This document shows, one piece after another, positions 1-7,379 of a stretch of DNA of 12,234 bases. This DNA is from CBDVBD01 sp965372135 (GTDB lineage: Bacteria > Electryoneota > RPQS01 > CBDVBD01). The stretch covers positions 1 through 12,234 of the forward strand of contig CBDVBD010000097.1 of the NCBI GenBank assembly GCA_965372135.1, written 5' to 3'. Made by a program: the position numbers and the translations under genes. Numbering within the stretch: the stretch's first letter is position 1; the number at the start of each line of letters is the position of its first letter. The notes beneath the pieces were generated by a model that was not told where the DNA came from, ran no database searches, and saw nothing but the letters and a program-made list of their open reading frames with translations.

Positions 1-2
1 CA

Positions 3-3000
3 TTCGACCCGAATTCCGCCACACCGTTGTGGAGTTACGACGTGGATCCCGATGAAGCCTACGGCTGGTACGGCGCAACCATCACCAACGACAACAGCCG
101 CGTGGCGATCAACGGCAAGTTCCACATGTACGTCCTGGATGCCGCCACCGGTGACTTAATATGGGATGCGGAAACCTACAATACCGAATCCCCCACCCGA
201 TTGTCCGGCGATGGATCGATTCTCACCTGCGGGTCCCTATCCGGGGGAAATCTGCGGGTATTCTACTGGGACGATGCAGCCTCTTCTTACCAACAGCTAT
301 GGGAATATTCCTTTACCGGCGGCACCAGCAACTGGGCGTCAACCTCAGGCGTGTCGGATGACGGCTCGACCATTGCCACCGGATCGTTACAATTCCTAAG
401 TGGCGGTAATGCCGGGTATGCGACAGTCTTCGAGACCTTCGGCAACGGAGAACCATTATGGGTATCGGATGATTTCGGCGATATGGTGGGAGATTGTGCG
501 TTGTCCGACGATGGCTTGACCGTGGCGTTCGTGTCCTGGGGCGACATGGCTCACACCATCCCCGACCTGCAGATATTCGAAAAATACACCGACCAGCCCT
601 TCTTTACCATCAACTCACCGGGGTCATTGAACGATGTCGATATTTCCGCCGACGGCACTACCCTGATCGCCGGCGGTAAAGCGGTACACAACCGGCAGTT
701 CGGCTTCGGCGGCAATGTCTATACCGTGGAACTGGACTTGGGCGGCGGAACCGTGTCCGGCACCGTAACCTTAAGCGGACAGCCCGAACATTCCGGAGTC
801 CGGGTATATGCCGTGGGGCAGAACCGCGAAACCACCACCGACTCCACCGGGAGTTACACTTTGGAACACGTGCCCGCCGGCACCCACGAAATCCGAGCGG
901 AAAAGCTGGGCTACACCTACGGCAGCCAGACCGGCGTGGTGGTAACGGAAGGCGGCACCACTCCCAATATCGACTTCACCTTGACCTCGGTGGGCGATCC
1001 CCCCACCGGATTAGCAGCATCCCAGGGATTGCTGGATCGCATCGAACTCACTTGGAACCCTTACACCCTGTCCGATGCGGACCACCGGGCGGAAATCGCA
1101 TTTATCACTGGGGACGATCCCACTACACTTCGGGGACTGCAGGAAACCTGGGAAGCCATCCATCCACCCCTGCATCAGACCTTAGAAACCGACCAGGCTG
1201 ACTCCATCCACATTTACCGCAGCCCGATTTCCGGAGGTCCTTATACCCTAATCGCTTCGGTGGATGGCGATACCGCATCGTATACTGACACCTACATGCT
1301 ATTCCCCACTTACAGCTACTATTACACCATCACCGCCGTCTTTTCCAACGGCGAAAGCGCCTATTCCAACCAAGCATTGGGCTACTTGGACGACAGTTAC
1401 TTAGTGTGGGATTTAACCGTACCGGAAGCCATCGTCACCCCCACCTTCGACGGGGTAATTGCCACCGGCGAATGGGACGATGCCGTGGTAGTTGATATTT
1501 CCGACGTGTTCGGCTATGATGATCCCGATCCCCCCGAATCCGCCTATATGTATTTGAAATACGATGAGGATGACGACTTGTTATATGTTGCCTGCGAAGA
1601 CCTTCTGAACACGAACTTAGATGACAGCGAAGGTATCGGTTTCTATGTGGACGACAACGACAACGATGCCTGGGATTATGCCAATCCGGGATCGGAAGGG
1701 AACTTCTGGGCATACTACTACACCACCGGATCCACCCTGCGCTACCGGAGCCTCAGCGGTGGTGAATGGGCATCCAATTATTATGTATTCCCCGACCCTC
1801 AGTTGGGATTTTCCGATGCCGCCGGGCATGTGCAGTGCGAAGTGGCATTGCCCCTGGGCTTCCGTGAGCTATTCGAGATCGGTTTACACGGACCCGACCG
1901 GTCACCGGGAATCGGCGCCTTTATCATCGAACGAGTCGGCGGCACTGCCGTCTTCCACGGCTGGTGGCCCCAAAACATGGCGTCAATCGTTTCCTATCCG
2001 TCCCAGTTCGGCGACTGTATCATCGATTGCGAACTGTTAGTCCCGCCGGCGGCACCGGAAAACGTCACGGTGGAACAGACCAACCAGGACCTGCTCGTCA
2101 ACTGGGACGACCCAGCTATCGGCATCGACAGCTTGCCACTAACCAACTTGGAGGGAATCCACATCTACCGCAATGGCGACTTCTACGATAGCACCGCAGT
2201 CGGAGTGGAAACCTTCCTGGATCAAAACTGCGAATACGGCGGATGGTACGGGTATGGTATTTCCGGATGGGTGGAAGACATCGAAGGACCCATGGAGGGC
2301 GTGATTTCCAGTCCGGTAGGCGCCTATGCCGGAGAAATCCCAAACATCACCAACATCATATATGATGACGGCACCGCCGAATCCTGGTTCGTGGTATCAT
2401 TCACCTACGACGGCAATCTGTTCGGCATCCGCTTCACCCCCCCGTCATACCCCACCAGCATCTATACACTGGACATCATCACCAACGACATGGAGGAATT
2501 CGATTTCCTGATTTACGAGGACGATAACGGTTTGCCGGGGCGGCAATTGACCGATTCCATGGCGTTTGCCAGTCCCTCGATCCAGGAATTCAATACCTTC
2601 CATCTGCCGGGAGTCACCCAGCCACTCATCACCGAAGGCGATTTCTGGGTTATCATCGCTTTCCGCGAGGATCATCCCGGTGATCCCGGAGTCGGCGTGG
2701 ATTCCAGCACTGGAAGCACCGGGCGATGCTATTACTACACTCATACCAGCAACTGGACCGAATTCACCCAGGGAATGATCATGGTACGTGCCGGGGTGGG
2801 CGATCCTCTATCAGGTGTGCCAGACGCCAAGCTGACCGCACTGCCGCAGACATTCCAACTGAGTCCGGCTTACCCCAATCCCTTTAACCCAGTCACGGTC
2901 ATCCCTTATGCCCTGCCGAAATCATCATTGGTAAGGTTAACGGTGTATAACCTGCTGGGACAACAGGTCGAGGTACTGGTGGATCAATCGAAGGATGCAG

Positions 3001-3110
3001 GCTACTACCACGTACCATGGAACGCAGACCAGGTCGCTTCCGGCATCTACATCGTCCATATGCAAGCCGGCAGCTTCCAGGAATCCCGAAAAATCGTACT
3101 TTTGAAATAA
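3..3110 (+). CDS. Large secreted multidomain protein with C-terminal sorting domain (5' end missing)
   Basis: The reading frame is open from the first complete codon at position 3 with no good start, so the gene almost certainly begins before the window; a TTG at 27 is probably internal. Numbering from that TTG, about 1027 residues are visible. Residues 1-235 hold repeated units of the type S-x-DG-x-x-x-A (near 61, 110, 160 and 207), suggesting a WD/PQQ-like beta-propeller. Residues 241-320 look like a carboxypeptidase-regulatory-like beta-sandwich. Fibronectin-III-like stretches lie near 322-456 and 672-765. Residues 468-668, opening with 'FDGVIATGEWDDA', resemble a CBM9/DOMON-like sugar-binding fold. 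Residues 776-925 start with 'IIYDDGTAES' and match the body of the next protein. Residues 943-1027 are a T9SS/FlgD-like sorting tail (YPNPFNP, then LGQQVEVL, then ASGIYIV). It is probably exported and bound at the cell surface. Its ligand is unknown and no catalytic residues are evident. Confidence 0.85.
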   Translation, partial: FDPNSATPLWSYDVDPDEAYGWYGATITNDNSRVAINGKFHMYVLDAATGDLIWDAETYNTESPTRLSGDGSILTCGSLSGGNLRVFYWDDAASSYQQLWEYSFTGGTSNWASTSGVSDDGSTIATGSLQFLSGGNAGYATVFETFGNGEPLWVSDDFGDMVGDCALSDDGLTVAFVSWGDMAHTIPDLQIFEKYTDQPFFTINSPGSLNDVDISADGTTLIAGGKAVHNRQFGFGGNVYTVELDLGGGTVSGTVTLSGQPEHSGVRVYAVGQNRETTTDSTGSYTLEHVPAGTHEIRAEKLGYTYGSQTGVVVTEGGTTPNIDFTLTSVGDPPTGLAASQGLLDRIELTWNPYTLSDADHRAEIAFITGDDPTTLRGLQETWEAIHPPLHQTLETDQADSIHIYRSPISGGPYTLIASVDGDTASYTDTYMLFPTYSYYYTITAVFSNGESAYSNQALGYLDDSYLVWDLTVPEAIVTPTFDGVIATGEWDDAVVVDISDVFGYDDPDPPESAYMYLKYDEDDDLLYVACEDLLNTNLDDSEGIGFYVDDNDNDAWDYANPGSEGNFWAYYYTTGSTLRYRSLSGGEWASNYYVFPDPQLGFSDAAGHVQCEVALPLGFRELFEIGLHGPDRSPGIGAFIIERVGGTAVFHGWWPQNMASIVSYPSQFGDCIIDCELLVPPAAPENVTVEQTNQDLLVNWDDPAIGIDSLPLTNLEGIHIYRNGDFYDSTAVGVETFLDQNCEYGGWYGYGISGWVEDIEGPMEGVISSPVGAYAGEIPNITNIIYDDGTAESWFVVSFTYDGNLFGIRFTPPSYPTSIYTLDIITNDMEEFDFLIYEDDNGLPGRQLTDSMAFASPSIQEFNTFHLPGVTQPLITEGDFWVIIAFREDHPGDPGVGVDSSTGSTGRCYYYTHTSNWTEFTQGMIMVRAGVGDPLSGVPDAKLTALPQTFQLSPAYPNPFNPVTVIPYALPKSSLVRLTVYNLLGQQVEVLVDQSKDAGYYHVPWNADQVASGIYIVHMQAGSFQESRKIVLLK

Positions 3111-3174
3111 CCGGGAAACCCAACTAACTATACCGGATAGTGAATTTAATATGATAAATTGCCGTTAATATATA

Positions 3175-3203
3175 TTGACATAAAGCCCACAGCCTATTAT
3201 ATT
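3175..3203 (+). promoter_or_regulatory. Strong sigma70-type promoter for the small secreted protein
   Basis: A perfect -35 box TTGACA (3175-3180) is followed by a 17-base spacer and a -10 box TATATT (3198-3203, five of six consensus bases). Transcription would begin near 3210, giving a leader of roughly 44 bases before the ATG at 3254. So the second secreted gene does not depend on read-through from the first. No convincing terminator is visible between 3110 and this promoter. Confidence 0.7.
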
Positions 3204-3253
3204 ATGAGGATACACAACATCAGTATCCCATAATGTAACCTTGGGAAGCAATT

Positions 3254-4066
3254 ATGCGACCTTACATTATAACACTATGCTTGGCAGGGCTGATCCTGGC
3301 ACCGGCGTTGTCGGCGGATCCATTGGAAATCGCTTACGACGACGGAAGTCACGCATTCACCACCAACCTCCAAGCCCCTCAGCGAGGTGGTGTCTTGTTC
3401 CAGCCCTCGTCATCCACACATCCTTTCCAGGTGCTATGGGTGCGAATCTGGTTCAGCACTCCCGGCACCTTCGAGGCGCACCTGCTGACTAACACAACAG
3501 TGGGCTCGTCCAACGGCGACGACCAGGTCACGCCGTTTTCCTATCAAGCCACCGAAATCGCCGACTGGGACACCATCGATTTCCGATCCTTCAATGTGAT
3601 TCTAAGCGAAGATTTTATGTTCGCCGGACAGTGGCAAAGTGCGGTGCCCAGAATCTGGTGTGATGGAGCAGGCAGTGGGCATTTCTGGCGGGATTACGGT
3701 TTAGGATGGCAAATCGATTACAACATGGATCCCCTGATCCGCGCCACCATCGAAACCAATACCGGAGTGCAGATCGAATTGCCACCAATACCCCTAATTA
3801 ACGGATTCCAACTATCCGCCGTCTACCCTAATCCCTGGAATTCGGAAGCCAGAATCCAACTGCAAATTACTAACCCCCAGCAAATGCGACTGGACTTAAT
3901 CGACATCTTAGGTCGCCGGGTGCAATCCCTGTTCCAGGGCACTATGACCACCGGTATCTATAACCTCACCCTCCAGGGCGACCGCTTATCATCCGGCGCC
4001 TACTGGGTCACCGCCCAAACCCTAAACGGCATAACCACTTCAGTACCAACTGTATTGATAAAATAG
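3254..4066 (+). CDS. Small secreted protein: signal peptide, YDDG beta-domain, T9SS-type sorting tail
   Basis: A 270-residue protein with a clean Sec signal peptide: basic start MRPY, hydrophobic core to about residue 18, and a likely cut after ALS or ALSA near residues 20-21. Residues 24-175 form a domain beginning 'LEIAYDDGSHAF'. It lines up by eye with residues 776-925 of the preceding giant protein: the shared YDDG start, 'SEDF' against 'EGDFW', and an end of the form (M/I)-R-A. Residues 182-270 are a sorting tail with YPNPWN (191-196), DILGRRV and LSSGAYWV. The 'body plus tail' layout suggests export across the outer membrane and anchoring or release. The ribosome site (GGGAAG) is weak, but the ATG sits exactly at the signal peptide start. 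Function unknown. The adjacency and shared modules suggest duplication from, or co-function with, the upstream gene. Confidence 0.85.
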   Translation: MRPYIITLCLAGLILAPALSADPLEIAYDDGSHAFTTNLQAPQRGGVLFQPSSSTHPFQVLWVRIWFSTPGTFEAHLLTNTTVGSSNGDDQVTPFSYQATEIADWDTIDFRSFNVILSEDFMFAGQWQSAVPRIWCDGAGSGHFWRDYGLGWQIDYNMDPLIRATIETNTGVQIELPPIPLINGFQLSAVYPNPWNSEARIQLQITNPQQMRLDLIDILGRRVQSLFQGTMTTGIYNLTLQGDRLSSGAYWVTAQTLNGITTSVPTVLIK

Positions 4067-4075
4067 TCATAACAA

Positions 4076-4109
4076 GGCGGGAACTTTTCCGCCAAAAAAG
4101 CGTTATAAT
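4076..4109 (+). other. Short hairpin and -10-like box ahead of the lipoprotein gene
   Basis: GGCGGGA (4076-4082) pairs with TTTCCGCC-side bases 4087-4093, with one G-T pair and a four-base loop. It is followed by A's, not T's, so it is a poor rho-independent terminator for the plus strand. TATAAT stands at 4104-4109, a perfect -10 box, but no recognisable -35 lies 16-18 bases upstream. The 67-base gap between genes may therefore carry a weak promoter, or the lipoprotein gene may be co-transcribed with the preceding one. Confidence 0.3.
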
Positions 4110-4115
4110 GTCTGA

Positions 4116-4151
4116 ATTAAGGAGAATCTAAAAATGTTGACGATTAAGGAG
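4116..4151 (+). promoter_or_regulatory. Two tandem ribosome binding sites for alternative starts
   Basis: The nonamer ATTAAGGAG occurs twice, at 4116-4124 and 4143-4151. The first lies 9 bases before ATG 4134 and the second 6 bases before the in-frame ATG 4158. Either start is credible. The second gives a more compact lipoprotein signal peptide (20 residues to the lipobox cysteine) and may be the main one. Confidence 0.6.
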
Positions 4152-4685
4152 CTGTGGATGAAATCACGTTTTGGACTGGTGATGATAATGGCGTTAGCGA
4201 TATTAGCAATAGGATGCGGCGAGGGAAAATCCGATGCCCCGGAAGCAGCCTCACAAACCGATGTGTCAGCCAACAGCGTATTGAATTTCAGCCTGAAGGA
4301 CCTGGACGGCAACACGGTTGACCTAAATCAGTACCACGGAAAAGTGGTGATCCTGGACGTATGGGACACATGGTGCCCGCCCTGCCGCAAGGGAATCCCC
4401 GAATTCGTGCAATTGTACGACCAATACCGCGGGCAGGGAGTGGAAATCGTGGGCATTGCGTTAGCCCGAAAAGGCGTTCCAGCCGTCAAGAAATTCGCCG
4501 CTGAATACAAAATCAACTACATCAATCTGGTGGGTGAACCGATCATTTACAAAATTTTCGGCGAAATCAAAGGCATCCCCACCACCTTCGTAATCGACAA
4601 ACGGGGTGAAATAAAGAAAAAACACGTGGGTTACACCCCGAAAGCCACTTTTGAAAACGAAATCAAGGAATTGCTGGAATCATAA
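4134..4685 (+). CDS. TlpA/ResA-like thiol-disulfide oxidoreductase, lipoprotein
   Basis: A 183-residue thioredoxin-fold protein (175 if it starts at ATG 4158). The hydrophobic segment at residues 13-27 ends in a lipobox, LAIG-Cys28, so it should be lipid-anchored and extracytoplasmic. Glycine at +2 does not signal inner-membrane retention in the E. coli scheme. The redoxin domain runs from about 50 to 183 with the redox centre W-CPPC at residues 81-84, typical of TlpA/ResA, and the cis-proline motif GIPTTFVID at 147-155. The family reduces or isomerises disulfides, for example in cytochrome c maturation or envelope proteins. No cytochrome biogenesis genes are in view, so the substrate is open. 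It lies 61 bases upstream of a cytoplasmic thioredoxin in the same direction, suggesting a shared redox role. Confidence 0.9.
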   Translation: MLTIKELWMKSRFGLVMIMALAILAIGCGEGKSDAPEAASQTDVSANSVLNFSLKDLDGNTVDLNQYHGKVVILDVWDTWCPPCRKGIPEFVQLYDQYRGQGVEIVGIALARKGVPAVKKFAAEYKINYINLVGEPIIYKIFGEIKGIPTTFVIDKRGEIKKKHVGYTPKATFENEIKELLES

Positions 4686-4746
4686 CCAAATAACGGCAAT
4701 CTCGACATAATTACGAAAAATTTGATTTATATTTAAGGAACAGAAC

Positions 4747-5103
4747 ATGTCTGATAACGAAAATACTTGGGAAGAAAATCCGGATCATCCGATTACGCTG
4801 ACTACGGACAATTTCCACGATGCGCTGAAGCAATACTCCAAATTAGTGGTGGATTGTTGGGCGGATTGGTGCGGACCGTGCCGGATGATCGCACCGGTGA
4901 TTGAAGCAATGGCGAAAGACCACCAAGGGAAACTGGTGTTCGCCAAAGTCGACGCTGACGCAAATCCTCAGGTGTTGAGCGAATACGGCATCATGTCGAT
5001 CCCCACCTTGCTGATATTCAAGGATGGGGAAGTACTCGACCAGGTCGTAGGCGCCGTACCCCGACCGGTATTGGAGGAACGGTTGGCGCCGTTGTTGAAA
5101 TAA
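4747..5103 (+). CDS. trx: Thioredoxin
   Basis: A 118-residue classical thioredoxin with no signal peptide, so cytoplasmic. The redox centre WCGPC has its cysteines at residues 42 and 45. The buried aspartate region (VVDCWADW) precedes it, and the cis-proline motif is SIPTLLIF with Pro86, followed by the usual FKDGE and a final helix. The first 15 or so residues (an acidic stretch, then HPITL) form a short extension compared with E. coli TrxA. It would carry electrons from thioredoxin reductase to reductases and possibly, through membrane carriers, to the neighbouring lipoprotein oxidoreductase. ATG 4747 has AAGGA (4735-4739) 7 bases upstream. The gene is closed by the strong terminator downstream. 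Confidence 0.95.
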   Translation: MSDNENTWEENPDHPITLTTDNFHDALKQYSKLVVDCWADWCGPCRMIAPVIEAMAKDHQGKLVFAKVDADANPQVLSEYGIMSIPTLLIFKDGEVLDQVVGAVPRPVLEERLAPLLK

Positions 5104-5158
5104 GTACGATTCTACCACGGGCGTCGACCCGGATTTTCTAAACCCCATTACACTATAA

Positions 5159-5190
5159 AAAACCCTGCGACATCAACATCGCAGGGTTTT
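5159..5190 (+). terminator. Bidirectional rho-independent terminator
   Basis: A perfect 12-base-pair stem (5159-5170 with 5179-5190, core ACCCTGCGA) encloses an 8-base loop. On the plus strand the 3' arm ends in TTTT (5187-5190); on the minus strand the run of six A's (5157-5162) becomes six T's. It therefore can stop both the thioredoxin transcript and the converging DUF362 transcript from the right. Confidence 0.9.
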
Positions 5191-5227
5191 CTCTATATCC
5201 GTGTAGGAGCTCCGGCCACTTTATGCG

Positions 5228-5266
5228 CTGCAGGGTGTCAACGAACCTCGGTTCCTCACCCTGCAG
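5228..5266. repeat. 10-bp inverted repeat
   Basis: CTGCAGGGTG (5228-5237) and its exact reverse complement (5257-5266) flank a 19-base loop that itself contains AACC/GGTT. There is no T tract, so it is not a standard terminator. It sits just past the bidirectional terminator in a patch of palindromes running to about 5318, in the 3' region of the DUF362 operon. Confidence 0.6.
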
Positions 5267-5285
5267 TCTTATAGGTCGGGTTCCA

Positions 5286-5318
5286 ATCCCGCCTGAGCGG
5301 GACGGACGGACCGCCCGT
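5286..5318. repeat. REP-like palindromic element with core TCCCGCC
   Basis: CCCGC (5288-5292) and GCGGG (5297-5301) form a tight hairpin with loop CTGA, followed by GACGGACGGACCGCCCG, another GC-rich partly self-complementary stretch. Similar TCCCGCC-led elements occur at 7322-7337 and 7515-7530, suggesting a family of intergenic repeats in this genome. Only three loose copies can be compared here. Confidence 0.4.
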
Positions 5319-5332
5319 GCCACTCAGATTCA

Positions 5333-6259
5333 CTAAATAAGAGCATCCTCCATCCATCCAAGCTTCATCAGTTCGATTCGGCTGGCGTCAGCGATTCCCA
5401 GATGGAATTTTTCCTCGGCGATCCGGATATGCTTTGGCGGAATATCTATTGGTTTGTGTTTGCCAAAGAAAGCCATCCGCTTGGCTCTCAGGATTCGAAC
5501 GCCGGTGGCATCAACAGCGACAGGATCGATACTGACCAGCAGACCTTTGTATTCCCAGATATACCGTTTTTGAAAATGGTGGGGTCCTTTGCCATGGAAT
5601 AGGGGCGTCAGCATGACAAGGATGTTTAATCGTGTCTTGCCTTTGATTGCAGGTAGATCCCAGAGGCTGGCTAAATTGGCGCAGGAATCGGGGTGATAAT
5701 CGGGCGGATTGGGGACAAACATGATGTGGTTTTTGATGCAGCCACCAATGCCGGCCCAGTGGTGAGTCCGCAAGGGGCGGACGTTAATCAGCGCGGTTGC
5801 CTTTCGGAAGATAGGGTTTTCAAGCACGCCACGGTCGTCGATACCGATTTTTTTCTCGTCCACTCCGGCATCGATTAAACGGCGTTTAATTGCCGCTTCC
5901 AGTTCTGACGGGGTGGGCAGGAACCTCCATACATTGCTTTTGATTCCCACAGTATCAGACGGCTGCACCAGGCGTTTCCAGGCCGCCACCGGATCAGGCT
6001 CGTCTAAGAGTGCAGTGACCGCATCGTCAAGCATACGTTGAAGGACCTGGGCGTCAGGTCTGGAGTAGGCATCAAGAACGCTGGCATCTCGTACCAAAAC
6101 CACCCTGGTCTTCTTCACATTTCTGGCGGCGCCTTCCGTTGGTCCGTCAGGGTTGGCCAGAATGGGAAGCCCAGCCACACCAACAAAGGTTACACCGACC
6201 GCGCCACGGAGAAAATCGCGGCGGGTAATCTCTTTTTGAGTTTCATCGTCAGTCACCAA
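5333..6259 (-). CDS. Tat-exported DUF362-domain protein
   Basis: About 308 residues. The N-terminus has a twin-arginine motif TRRDFLRG (12-19) followed by a hydrophobic run (about 20-35) and a likely cut near ILA, so it should be exported folded through the Tat pathway, as many cofactor-bearing proteins are. The mature part (from about 52, 'TRVVLVRDAS') has the DUF362 layout: an opening strand, 'DTVGIKSNVWRF', then GIGGCIKNHIMF and a DPVAVDATG segment near the C-terminus. No ferredoxin CxxCxxC cluster is present, unlike longer DUF362 proteins. Biochemical activity is unknown. The start is uncertain: TTG at 6259 lies only one base after GGAGG, whereas GTG at 6256 is four bases away and more plausible. 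It follows the DUF6599-like gene by 17 bases, so the two are surely one operon. Confidence 0.85.
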   Translation of the reverse strand: MVTDDETQKEITRRDFLRGAVGVTFVGVAGLPILANPDGPTEGAARNVKKTRVVLVRDASVLDAYSRPDAQVLQRMLDDAVTALLDEPDPVAAWKRLVQPSDTVGIKSNVWRFLPTPSELEAAIKRRLIDAGVDEKKIGIDDRGVLENPIFRKATALINVRPLRTHHWAGIGGCIKNHIMFVPNPPDYHPDSCANLASLWDLPAIKGKTRLNILVMLTPLFHGKGPHHFQKRYIWEYKGLLVSIDPVAVDATGVRILRAKRMAFFGKHKPIDIPPKHIRIAEEKFHLGIADASRIELMKLGWMEDALI

Positions 6260-6276
6260 ACCTCCGGAAATTCAGC

Positions 6277-7200
6277 CTATTTGATCCGCGCCTTTTCCAC
6301 TTCACTAATGATCCTTTGGATTTCGCCCTTGGATGGCGCCTCCAAGACTGCTACAAGGATTCTGTCCTTCAGGCGCGCAGCGTTCCAATTAGAATTTTCA
6401 GTCCGAGCCATTCCCTGGGAATCTGCATCCGTCAAGTATCTGAGGCGGAAATTCTCATAGCCCTTCTGTGCTTCAGCGATTGTGGTATAGCGAATCAGTA
6501 ACAGAGCGAATGTTAAAGTGTCAGCCTGACTATTTATGGCGGAGGCAGGCTTATAGCGCGCCAGAATGCCTTCGGTCTGGCGGCTTAAATCGAGAAGGTT
6601 CTCCCCGGATAAGGAATAGTGGGCGTTCAGGCAGTGGTGGTCGTGAAAATAATAGACCTGATTTGCCAGCCGCTCCTTTTCAGGGAGCAACCTTAGTAGG
6701 TCTGGTTCGTTTCCTTCATCGGTGATTGCCTGTGCCATCGCTTTTCCCAAATCCAGCACGGCACCCCTGGTATCCTTGGATTCCCCCAGAGCCATAACCG
6801 AGACGAAATACCGCCCTTTCCAGAAAAATAGGGAGCTTTCCATAAGTTCAGAGCCTTGTCCGATCCCTGCTTCAGAGCCTTCTCGCAAATCATGATAATA
6901 GATGCCATAGGCATCTTCAGATGAACCCATATCGAACAGGTCAGCGATGATGTCAGGCTCGCCATTTTTCGTATATCGCCGGGCAAGCACGGTTTGAACG
7001 TTAAACGAGCGATAGATCTCGGCTCCGCCGTTGATGTACTTGAAGAGTGTTTCAGAATCATAAATAGCGTCGGATTCTGCTGGTTTCCACCCTTGAATTT
7101 CGGCTGGAAACATTGCAGCCAAGCTGGAAGTATTTGCAAATCCTGTGGCAGCAACCATTGCAACTCCGATTCCTATGAAAAGCATTTGAGCCAGCACCAT
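6277..7200 (-). CDS. Exported DUF6599-like protein
   Basis: A 307-residue protein with a Sec signal peptide (hydrophobic residues 7-20, likely cut near FA at 21-22; no lipobox). The mature start 'FPAEIQGWKP' and the motif FKYINGGAEIYRSF (53-66) are, from memory, hallmarks of the DUF6599 family, whose function is unknown. The sequence then holds 'ADLFDMGSSEDAYGIYY' and 'FWKGRYFVSV', suggesting repeated small alpha/beta units, and ends in an amphipathic helix (ISEVEKARIK). It is the first gene of an operon with the DUF362 gene only 17 bases downstream. Joint export of the two products suggests they work together in the periplasm. The ribosome site (AGAAAG) is weak. An alternative ATG lies five codons downstream. 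Confidence 0.7.
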   Translation of the reverse strand: MVLAQMLFIGIGVAMVAATGFANTSSLAAMFPAEIQGWKPAESDAIYDSETLFKYINGGAEIYRSFNVQTVLARRYTKNGEPDIIADLFDMGSSEDAYGIYYHDLREGSEAGIGQGSELMESSLFFWKGRYFVSVMALGESKDTRGAVLDLGKAMAQAITDEGNEPDLLRLLPEKERLANQVYYFHDHHCLNAHYSLSGENLLDLSRQTEGILARYKPASAINSQADTLTFALLLIRYTTIAEAQKGYENFRLRYLTDADSQGMARTENSNWNAARLKDRILVAVLEAPSKGEIQRIISEVEKARIK

Positions 7201-7236
7201 ATGTGTCTTTCTGTTGAGGGATGGCTTGTAAAGGAA

Positions 7237-7266
7237 TTGACAAACGTATTATAGTAGTAATATAAT
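7237..7266 (+). promoter_or_regulatory. Consensus sigma70 promoter facing a gene-free stretch
   Basis: TTGACA (7237-7242), an 18-base spacer, then TATAAT (7261-7266): both hexamers are perfect. It points rightward into 7273-7760, where I find no plus-strand gene. Transcripts would run antisense to the DUF4389 remnant and possibly to the PRTase gene. It may be an orphan promoter of a lost gene, a small RNA promoter, or chance in an AT-rich patch between divergent units. Confidence 0.5.
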
Positions 7267-7287
7267 CTCTCAATTTACAAAATGCAA
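7259..7287 (-). promoter_or_regulatory. Putative promoter of the DUF6599-DUF362 operon
   Basis: On the minus strand TTGCAT (7287-7282) stands 17 bases before TATATT (7264-7259). A second, perfect TATAAT (7253-7248) lies just beyond but lacks a -35 box at usual spacing. A leader of roughly 50 bases would precede the ATG at 7200. It overlaps a divergent plus-strand promoter. Confidence 0.45.
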
Positions 7288-7314
7288 GCATTTTAAACAG
7301 ACTTACCTGTGCGA

Positions 7315-7379
7315 TGTGGCGTCCCGCCTTAAGGACACGGACAATCCGTCGGCTGGCGGATTTTTCCGTCATCCCGTCC
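7315..7379. repeat. GC-rich palindromic cluster truncating the gene remnant
   Basis: The stretch contains GTCC...CTTAAG...GGAC around 7321-7336, paired CGGA/TCCG units (near 7338-7350) and a CGGATTTTTCCG hairpin (near 7367), next to GACGG/CCGTC repeats. It begins where the coding match to the DUF4389 family stops (after the ITGR codons at 7374), as if a palindromic element had replaced the gene's 3' end. It shares the TCCCGCC lead with the elements at 5286 and 7515. Confidence 0.4.

Noticed and set aside
1435..1829. Several open frames on both strands inside the giant secreted gene
   Set aside because: They are rich in R, H, P and S as expected for shadow frames of GC-rich coding sequence, and none has a ribosome site or recognisable domain.
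4076..4093. Hairpin after the small secreted protein gene as a terminator
   Set aside because: It is followed by A's on the plus strand and the stem is short, so it lacks the T tract needed for rho-independent termination.
5273..5300. tRNA T-arm-like sequence (CGGG-TTCCAAT-CCCG)
   Set aside because: Only the arm fits. No matching acceptor stem, anticodon arm or D arm is found at the right distances upstream.
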